From positions 1 to 38,552 of the forward strand of contig JAIVFH010000256.1 in NCBI GenBank assembly GCA_025765595.1: DNA of 38,552 nucleotides, read 5' to 3'. Of the stretch, positions 30,744-38,552 are shown piece by piece (positions within the stretch are counted from its first letter, which is position 1; the number at the start of each line of letters is the position of its first letter). A program made the translations under genes and the position numbers. Source of the stretch: Obelidium mucronatum (Eukaryota; Chytridiomycota; Chytridiomycetes; Chytridiales; Chytriomycetaceae). Below the pieces are notes generated by a model. That model was not told the DNA's origin. It did not search any database and saw nothing but the letters and a program-made list of their open reading frames with translations.

Positions 30744-33700
30744 TTAATACCGAAACGTCTTCATTTCAGCCATCCGCTTCTTCAGCGTCGCGTCGTCTTC
30801 GCTGGCTTGCAGCTGTCGCAACGCTTCCTCATCATCGTCATCGTCAGTGACATCACTGCCAGACGCCTCCTCGTACTCCTCATCGTCATCCTCTTCGCCA
30901 TCCTCACCTGAATGCACCTCAACCAACCCACTCTCGTTTGCCGTAATCTCAATCACAGTTGCACCCCCGCCCGTTTCTTTCTTCTTGGAAGCAGCTGCTG
31001 ATGCTGCCGCTTGCGCTTGCGCCGCTTGGACAGCCAGCACTTCTTCACTGCCCAATTCAATCCCACTCTCCAACTTTGCATCAATAGTCATATCTCCTAC
31101 TGCTTCCGGCAAATACTGCCTCCACACCTCCCAAAACTCTTGATCGCTTGGGAAACCACCTTCACCACCGCCATCCACAACAGGTGGGAAAATGTGATTA
31201 ACAATCTCATTTAATTTCCCATAACTGCTTTTATAACCCGCCGTGAATTCAAGCTTAATATCTCCTGACGGATCAATCGTGAAAATGCGAGACAGTGGGA
31301 TTTCGACGGCGCGGTAGGATTGCACATCCGTGATCCGGTTCCCAAATCCTGCGTAAAAGGGGTGCGCGTTGGGTCCAAAAAGTCGTTTGATGTCTCTCAA
31401 ACATGAGATTTTGAATTCTTCGGGTCGCCGTTGAATTACTTCTCGATGAAATGCAGCAAATAAGCGATCTGGGCTCATGACAATGGGTCCTTCAGGGAGC
31501 TGGAATTTCCCTTGTTCCACCTTTTTCAAGTAATCACGCGTGTAATTCGCTTGCCCGATGGCTCGACTTGTTAGATACAAGATTTGATATCCGTTATTTC
31601 GGATGTTGGTGTATAACGAAGCAACACCGCTATGTGTCCAATCTTGTCCAACCATTGTAAATACATGACCCAAAACGTCAGATCTGGACAAGAAAAAAAA
31701 CCAGGACAAAAGATTAAAGGATGAAAGTTGAACAGACACCCACTTACTTTGTAATTGTACCATCAACATCACTAATAACAACCTTGGTATCATGCTCCCA
31801 CAAGAATATCTTACTCGCACAAGTCGCAGTCCCTTGCAATCTACTCGTCACGGTAAAACTAATAGAGTTGACACCTGGCTCCAAATTCAACGCTTGCAGC
31901 TGATCGCTTGTCATTCTCAAGCTTTTAATGTACCGGGTCGGTCCAATAGCACCACCAGTTTGATTCCTGTCTTCATCGGCAACGGTGCTTGCAACATCAA
32001 CGTCACTTCCCGGCGCCGGGGACAGTGATCTTGGACCAAAATCAGAAGTCGAAGGAGGTCCCAATGGTGCGTTTGGAGACGTGGGTATACTACTTGCAGG
32101 ATTTAGCGTTCCTGGTGCTGTAACGCCGACTTTGCTGTTTGCATTGCTGCTGCTACTACCACCCCACCACCCTCGGAATCCTGAATACTTTTTCGGTTCC
32201 TCAGTGATGGAGATGGTGGATAAGGATGATTTCCCATCATCGCCACTCAGACGGGGTTGCTGCTCTTGCGACAGTTGCTGTGATTGATTGTGTGGGATGC
32301 TTGTCGTGCGGTTGAATGCTGCTGCACTGACAAGGATTGGCGCAACAGCAGTCCAATCATAATACCCATCTTGAACTCGGAATACCAAATCTGGATTCGC
32401 CAATAGAGCGGTTGGGTTTGCGATAAATGAATCATAATTTACTTTGTGTTGGGAAAAGAGTTGTTCTGGAGTCATTGAAGGTGGTGTGGAAGTTGACGCT
32501 TGTTCTTGCTGTTGTTGTTGTTGTTGTTGTTGTTGTTGTGCGATAATGAGGTTTGTGAGCGCCTGCTTTCCACAAAGACTGAGTTCGATTGGAGGGAAAA
32601 TACTCGATGATTCTACACTGCCGGTAGGAACAAGTGATTGGTGGAGTGGAGAAACGGCATTGGCTCGAATCTAATATTGGAAGCGTTATGATTCCTCACT
32701 CAACGGAAACAAAAAACTAAAAGAAGTGCCTCACATTCATATGGTTTTCCAATAGTGAAGGACTTGTTGCCCTGAATGAGGGAGGTTTATCTGGACTCGT
32801 CATTTGATCAGGAAGGGAGCTGAAGTAGTTGTCCATCTTTTCATTCACAGTTACAGTGGGACCTGCGGCAGGGGTTGTTGGTACAGTGGCAGTTGGAGTT
32901 GTGCCTTCTCTCAGCGCAGCTGTGAGTGAACTTGCAACTACTGGTTTCACTGATATTGGAACTTTTGCATGAACCAAAAGATCGCTTCCGTTATCTTCAA
33001 CCGGAGGCTGTTGCTGTACTTTTGCCGTCAAATCGAGGGTATTGAATTCAGGTTGTTCCTTGTTTGATTTCTCGCCCTCCTTTTTGACGGGAAGTCCACC
33101 CCAGTTCCATTGCCACCCAGGAGATCCAACTGGTATGTCCATTGCGATTGGTCCGAGTTGTTGTTGGATTTGTTTGGTTGGTGTTGTTGACTCCAAGCTC
33201 TCGATCGGATCAACTGAAGCGTTCTCATTCCTCCCTCCTCTACCACACAGAGCGTTCAAATTAAGTAAGAAAACGATATTACTTGATACCAAAAAGGGCG
33301 AGTTATACGCACTCGATACTGATAGCAGCGACCCGATCTTCCAGCGGCAATTCAGATTCCACTTCATCATTTTTACTCGGAGTTTGAATTAATGGTGTGG
33401 GAGTCTTTCCGCCTGATTCAGGGAGGGTTGTTTTGGTAATAATCGTCAGCCCACGTGTTGTCACGAATGCCCCTCACACGCACACAGCCGTCAAGTCTCT
33501 CAACAAATGCCATGAAAAATCAAAAAAAAAATAAGAACATACGCTCGAGTTCAAAAGAATCATCGCCAGATCCAGGACCCTAAATCCAAGAGTTAAAAAA
33601 ACACAAACCCACGCCACCAAACAACAATACAATTAACCATACACGAACATACCATGCTTCCACCGCCCCCAAACAGCGGATTCCCCTTCATGATCGGCGA

Positions 33701-34052
33701 TGTTGCATACTCCGATGGTGCTGGTTCGTCCTTGTCCATCTCCACGACAAAGAAGGCTTCTCCAGCCTCGCCCACCTTCATGTTCATGTCGACGGGCTGT
33801 CCGTTGACGGCGATCGCCACCTGGTAAAAGGTTTTCCACACTTTCAGCGGCGCCGCGCAACTACAACAAGAAGAAAGAAACCTTCTTTTCCGCCGGCCGC
33901 AGAAGAACCAGTTTGCCGAACCGCACGTGGAACGGCGAACACGACAGCGTGCCGTCTTTGGCGCGAACAACAACAATGTCGATTGCGCCCGAAAGCGTCG
34001 CCGGGTTGATGTCGTTGTAGAAGGACGCCACCGACGACACGACTTTCCACAT
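30744..34052 (-). CDS. PAH1: Lipin / phosphatidate phosphatase (Pah1-type)
   Basis: Mg2+-dependent phosphatidate phosphatase making diacylglycerol, balancing storage lipid and membrane synthesis. Exons: 34052-33882, 33820-33653, 33579-33543, 33412-33320, 33237-32735, 32670-31748, 31683-30744; 944 residues. N-LIP: INPATLSGAIDIVVV, SCSPFHVRFGKLVLLRPAEKK joined across intron 1 to VAIAVNGQPVDMNMKVGEAGEAFFV. C-LIP: FPPIELSLCG, then the HAD catalytic motif VISDVDGTITKSDVLGHV (DxDGT intact, residues about 622-640), SRAIGQANYTRDYL, LPEGPIVMSPDRLFAAFHRE. The tail is very acidic with a final MAEMKTFRY. A poly-Gln run lies in the linker. The long (about 130-nt) intron 3 and the exon 4/5 junction are least certain. 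No nuclear signal is obvious. Confidence 0.92.
32509..32540 (-). repeat. CAA/CAG microsatellite coding for poly-Gln in lipin
   Basis: (TTG)n on the plus strand, giving about 11 consecutive Gln in the linker before the catalytic half of lipin (IIAQQQQ...QEQAS). Such tracts vary in length between strains. Confidence 0.95.
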
Positions 34053-34174
34053 TTTTTTTTTTTTAATTTGTTGTGTTTTTCAATTCACTGTCCGTTTCGT
34101 AATTCAAAATATGCGTTTATTAATTAATAGGTTTCTATTGGTGTCTAGATGGGAGAGCGGGTGGGTGTGTGGGT

Positions 34175-37100
34175 TTACAAGCGGTACACTTGAAGGGATG
34201 GGTCATTTCCAAGTTCCCCAAGACTGGCCAACATGTCGGCAACGACTGTAAGGAAGAAAAAAGAAAACAAGTTTTGAATACTTTAACACAGACTGAGGTC
34301 CTGAAAGTTATTTGTACTCAACTGCTCTTTTCCTTCCGCGTAAACATCTTGAGAAGCATCGACAAACGAGGAATATTCTTCATTTCTTGCAAAACTTGCA
34401 CTACATGGTCCGTTTCTCCTGTTTGTATAAGCCATGGTTAGTTTTTCTTATACAGCAATTACAACTGAAAACAGTTGATGATCGAAAGATGGAGGAAACT
34501 TTTTCGAATATACATACCAATAAAAGTATTCAACCCTCTAAATACATCCAGGATAATGCTTGGATTTCCAACGTTGGCAAGGAGTTTTGGAAACATTTTT
34601 GGCGCAACTTTTCTAAGGTAAAGGTTCCACTCTTCTGGTGCAGATTTTAACGACTTCCAAGAGCTTTCGAATTCGTAGGATGTCGTTGGAGCCGGGTGGT
34701 CCAGTTTAACTTGTTTTTGGCAAACTTCTGTTGCCTTAGGACTAGTCTGAACCGCATCAGACTGCGGCACCACTGGTGCATCGGTAGTGATTGTTTCTGT
34801 AGGATTTGGTAAACTAGTTGGGGTTGCAGTTGCAGGAGTATCGACATTGTCTTCCTCCTCATCGGAATCAAAATCAACTTCGACAATCTCAATATTGTCA
34901 CCCTCTCTCTTGATCTTTGGCGGTAAAATGGTTCCGACTGTCTCTACCTTTTCCTCACGACCAACGCCAGATGCGCTGGCATATCCCGGCCGCTTCTTCA
35001 ACTCTCCTTCAATGTTTTCCTTCCAAGCATCCATTATTGCAGTGCGCCTCTGGGCTTCCTTTTCCAAGATTTCTTCCTCTGTGAGTTGTGGGGCGACTTG
35101 CGACTCATTATCAGGAACCAAGGCGCGTTCTTTGCCTTTCCACGCTTTTTTAGGAACAGCAGCGGGCGCTTCTTTTCTAGCCGATGATGGTTTGGGGGTC
35201 GTAGTAATGCCGACGCCTCCACAAGACTTTCCAAATGGAGTGACAATCTCATCCTCGACTTCCTCTTCCTCATCGACTTCCCGCTCATCTGCCTCATCCG
35301 CATTAGCATCATCATCTTTAACAGAATCCACTTCGATAATCTTGATCCCGCCAGAACTCTTTCGAATGGGTTGACAAGTCCCAATAACATGTTGCATCAA
35401 CCCATTCTCAGCCAAAATCAAATCCGCAGAATCTCCTTCTCCGTCCCTGAATTTCAACAAAACTTCTTTTTGCAAGTCTTTGGCTTCTTGGTTTTCGGGG
35501 AATAAGTGGAGACAGTGGGTCAAGTCGTGAAGGGATTGGATGTAGTTTCCGCGTTTGGAGCGAGAGAGTGCGCGACGGAGGTGGGATTTGAACGTGTCTG
35601 TTGGAGTCGAGGTGTCGGCTGTTGTTTTTGCGAGGTTGATAGCGGCTGCATTTTGATGAGACAATTGTTAGAAGCTCATATTCACAAGAGAAATAATTCA
35701 TACCAGTCGCATCAAATTCCGCCTTTTCGTATTGAGCCAACTTGATATGAACCAAACAGCGGTTGTTGTATACTTGCACTTGGGGTTTAATTTGAAGGCT
35801 CCTAGTGTAATATCGCAACTACCCACCAATGAATAAAAGAAAGAAGAGAAACAGATAAAAGATAAAATCGCAATTGTCATCAGGAAATTGAAATCGTTTT
35901 TTTTATTATTAGGTGAAGGAAGGGAGGTGGGGGTTGAGAGATACAATCGGGTTAATTAAAATTGTTGACATAAGAATCAAGCCTTTGTTGGAGTAGAGGC
36001 AAGAAGGGTGCTGAGTTGTGAGGCGACTGAAAAATAACTCACAGCGTCTTGGTATTCTTTCGCTTTAAACGATTCATTCCCTTTTTCCTTTTCGGATTCA
36101 GCCAGACGTGAAATAACCAAAGCGTCCTCTTGATCCACAGCACTGCTTTCAATAGAAGGGATTATATCTTCTTTTGCTTCCAGGACCGGCGTTATCCGAG
36201 CTGCAGTCGCTGGTTGCTGCTGATTATCGGATTCGAGCTTCTCAAGTTCTGCTTCCACATTGAACTTGTCCCAAGAGCGGTAGTCGTACGACTTGATACG
36301 GGAGGATTCGTTTGTAGCCACTTTCCCAACTTTTACAGCTTCCTTAACTTCGGCTGCATTGGGAGAAGAAGACACTGGGGTTTCCTTTTCTCCAGAAATC
36401 TTCCTGGTGCTTCCTTTCTTCTTCTTGTGCTTTCCTTTTCCGGTATCAACAACAGGATGTGCCAAATGCATTTCCACCTGTCTCTGCCGCCTCTCTTGCT
36501 TCCGCTTGATCCGCTCCAACTCTCTGGCAGCAGCTTCCACCTCATCTTGGAACCTCACATGGCGGCCCTTTTCTACAGAAGAGGACATGGTAGTGGACGT
36601 GGATTCATTGTTCGGGGTCTTCAAAATAGAGCGAGGCCGGCGAGTACGAGCTGCCTCCTGATTGTCGTTTTCAGAGTCTGATGAATCGGACCCGCTGCTA
36701 GCGCTGGACACGGATCCCGTACTGCTGTTGTTTCCATCCTCAACACCATTGGACTCTTCTTCATGGATACTAGCTAGATTGTTGGTATTTGATCCACGAA
36801 TGCTCACGGCACTGTCCTTTTTCCGCAAGGCTGGTTGTTTTGAATGAAGGGCTGTATCCCGCAAGGCTGCGTCTGTGGATTTGATGGATTTTTCCCAATT
36901 TGAAAATTCAAGTTGGGCCTTTTGGACATCCGACATTGAAGGAGGTTTTTGAGGTAGGTTTTGTTTGTAGCTGTTCATTTGGATTCAGCGTGGGTATTGT
37001 TTCTTTTATGGAAGTGTGTGGAAAAGAGTGGAAATTTTTTTGGGGGAGGAGGCTCAGCGATGATGCAATATTTTTTTGGGCAAGTGTGATGGAAAGTGAC

Positions 37101-37621
37101 GCGGCGATAAATAAAAACAAATATGACGTCATGAATACGCATAAGCGATTTTACTTCTACAGATATGAGAAGCCAGTTGGAGAGGTTGATAGCGGGGAGA
37201 GGAGGTAATTGTCAAATGTGAAAAGCAAAGCAGCGATCGAGTTGGAAGGAAATAGAGAGGAAGAGGCCAAATTCGTTACCTAAAAACGTGTTTCGGATCG
37301 AGTTCCAATATCCTTCGTTCAAAGGCCACCTCAAGATCGGGGTATGAGCCCTCTCGTCCAGATCTGTGACAAAAAACACAGACAAGAAAGACCGATGAGA
37401 ATCACGTCTCTCAAAAGAATTATAGAGCCGGAAAAGAAAGTATACCGAAGGACATTGAGTAGATTCACGAGTTCCTTCTTGTCTTTGCAAGTTGGGAGGA
37501 AGCTGTAATCCAAACACGAGACTTCGTATTCCCTGATTTGGGACTGCTCTTCTTCAGGCCCGCCCTGGTTGTTGGCAGCTAAAGTATCAGCGAGGTGCTT
37601 GACGTCGGCGTTGGCGAGCAT
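34175..37621 (-). CDS. SPAG1: SPAG1/RPAP3-family protein, axonemal dynein assembly factor (TPR, RPAP3 C-terminal domain)
   Basis: SPAG1 with HSP90/R2TP-type chaperones preassembles axonemal dynein arms in the cytoplasm. Exons: 37621-37446, 37363-37280, 36970-36043, 35818-35704, 35645-34518, 34418-34323, 34245-34175; 865 residues. The N-terminal SPAG1 block is CLDYSFLPTCKDKKELVNLL followed across the intron by VLRSGREGSYPDLEVAFERR. The middle has YDYRSWDKFNVEAELEKL. A TPR part spans the 224-nt intron (GNESFKAKEYQDA / LRYYTRSLQIKPQVQVYNNR, LAQYEKAEFDAT). The C-terminus is an RPAP3_C domain (TTSYEFESSWKSLKSAPEEW, VLQEMKNIPRLSMLLKMF). Exons 1-2 could be mistaken for a separate small gene; exon phases and SPAG1 colinearity join them across a roughly 310-nt intron. 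Its presence argues for a flagellated life stage. Confidence 0.88.
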
Positions 37622-37827
37622 TGTGTTTTGGCAGTTGTTTTGGAGTTTAATTTCGTGCCACTCTTTGAACTTGAACTGAAATTTTCAGGTGAATCATTCA
37701 GTTGTTTATCCGGGTGGCTACATCAATTAACAATTCATCTACCATTCAAGAGTTTCGGAGGAGCTGTTTATTAAATGCATCACTATAGTTACCTAGATTC
37801 TTTTCTGATTCGACTGTTTAATCAAAA
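37622..37827. promoter_or_regulatory. Divergent promoter, SPAG1 (-) and RING-CH gene (+)
   Basis: 206 bp between divergent starts, AT-rich. No named element identified with confidence. Confidence 0.4.
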
Positions 37828-38397
37828 ATGACAATCACAACGAAAGTGAAAGGACGCTGTTGGTGCTGCTGGGACACTGCAGAAAAGGACGATGATCGCC
37901 TGATTCGAATTTGTCGTGGCTGCAAAGACATTGATCTGCAGTGGATCCACCAGAATTGCGCCAACCAGTTCTTGACCAAACTTCCGTCACCAAAGAAGCC
38001 TTGGTTTCGACGTACTCAACCCACCTTCAAATGCACACGTTGCAACTTTCCCTACAAAGTGCGTGAAACACCACTGTTTCCCAGTGTATGGGCAGCGTTT
38101 GCGTCGCCTTCCTCTGATCTGAGTTTCCGTCTGATGCTTCCGGCTATGATCATGCTCTCTTGTGCTATCGTGTATCTCAGTGCTCAATTGCGATCTGATG
38201 ATGTTCTGCGGGAAAGCTCTGGAGTTTTTTTAAGGGTGGGTCAAACTCGCCTTCGGATATCACTCTCTTTTGTTGCATGGATTCTTCTCCTATACTGTTG
38301 CATTGCTGTACTATATGGCGTGTATGCTATTATTGATACTGTTTCGAGTAAAGTTAAGCGGACCGTTGTTGGAATTCAAGACGACAAGTCTGAATAA
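37828..38397 (+). CDS. RING-CH (RINGv/MARCH-type) membrane E3 ubiquitin ligase-like protein
   Basis: 189 residues, single exon. The N-terminal zinc domain has CWCCWDTAEKDDDRLIRICR, CKDIDLQWIHQNCANQF and FKCTRCNFPYKV, giving the C-x2-C ... C-x2-C ... H-x3-C ... C-x2-C order of RING-CH domains, with the Trp-Ile-His before the His-Cys pair as in MARCH proteins. Two to three hydrophobic segments follow (LMLPAMIMLSCAIVYLSAQL, ISLSFVAWILLLYCCIAVLY), then a short charged tail. Expected role: ubiquitination of membrane proteins in the endomembrane or mitochondrial system. The UAA stop is inside AATAAA (GAATAAAG). Confidence 0.88.
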   Translation: MTITTKVKGRCWCCWDTAEKDDDRLIRICRGCKDIDLQWIHQNCANQFLTKLPSPKKPWFRRTQPTFKCTRCNFPYKVRETPLFPSVWAAFASPSSDLSFRLMLPAMIMLSCAIVYLSAQLRSDDVLRESSGVFLRVGQTRLRISLSFVAWILLLYCCIAVLYGVYAIIDTVSSKVKRTVVGIQDDKSE

Positions 38398-38552
38398 AGT
38401 CAAACCATTATAATTTGTAAATACCTTGATAAAACTCTTCAGAAACAACCTCAGCCGTCGGAGGTGCCCCAGATTGCAACAAATATTGGGGGGAACCAAG
38501 GGGGAACCTGGGGAAAGAAAAAGAAATCTAAAAAAAATGTCATCATTGGCAC
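38398..38552. other. Window end, 3' flank of the RING-CH gene
   Basis: 155 bp. It may reach the 3' end of a further minus-strand gene, but nothing recognisable can be read before the edge. Confidence 0.3.

Noticed and set aside
33653..33882. Apparent frameshift in lipin after LRPAEKK
   Set aside because: A 57-nt intron ending TTTTACCAG joins AEKK to VAIAVNGQPV in frame, matching Pah1. No indel is needed.
37280..37621. Separate small gene of about 90 codons upstream of the RPAP3-like gene
   Set aside because: Its content is the SPAG1 N-terminal domain, and the splice phase (2) fits the acceptor at 36971, so it is the 5' end of the same gene.

Overview
The window is nuclear DNA of a fungus, most probably a zoosporic chytrid. 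Four things point there: tandem GH18 chitinases with a CBM19-like tail, a SPAG1-type ciliary dynein-assembly gene (so a flagellated stage), a class C (GABA-B/metabotropic-like) receptor with a periplasmic-binding-protein ectodomain, and a Crinkler-type NTPase-nuclease gene. Most genes are split by GT-AG introns of about 41-90 nt. Exon models below were built by eye from splice signals plus protein-family conservation. The summed exon lengths of every multi-exon model are divisible by three, except where an apparent single-base error is flagged. No species name is claimed.

Layout. 1-4762 (+) is the 3' part of a DmX/Rav1 (RAVE, V-ATPase assembly) gene. It converges on a NOL6/Utp22 (U3 snoRNP) gene at 4801-8671 (-). 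An F-box-like/LRR gene follows (8969-9931, +), then a decayed Crinkler fragment (about 10060-10560). At 10.7-16.9 kb two GH18 chitinases (-) flank an unusual fusion gene (BtuF-like binding domain + DUF5522 + PP-loop ATPase, 13122-15147) and a decayed copy of that gene's 3' end (about 12668-12968). Next come a tail-anchored amine oxidase (-), a dolichyl-diphosphatase-like PAP2 gene (+), and a full Crinkler-type gene (19995-22510, +).

22.7-27.6 kb carries an IAH1-like SGNH esterase (-), the class C GPCR (+) and a GC-rich, intronless FlaR-like kinase (-). 27.7-30.7 kb has a C2H2 zinc-finger gene, a degenerate ARF GTPase copy and a Qc-SNARE. 30.7-37.6 kb has lipin/PAH1 and SPAG1, all on the minus strand. 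A RING-CH membrane protein (37828-38397, +) closes the window.

Themes. Housekeeping genes (V-ATPase assembly, ribosome biogenesis, lipid synthesis, vesicle fusion, protein glycosylation) are packed tightly. Intergenic gaps fall to 10-46 bp, and several UAA stop codons lie inside or overlap the poly(A) signal. Between them sit accessory genes of an environment-facing saprotroph or parasite: secreted chitinases, plant-like LRRs, a receptor and a Crinkler. Most signals for a second look are in 8.9-22.5 kb: the three-domain fusion gene, the TGASTCA cluster at its 5' end, the relict copies, and a perfect hairpin inside the Crinkler gene.
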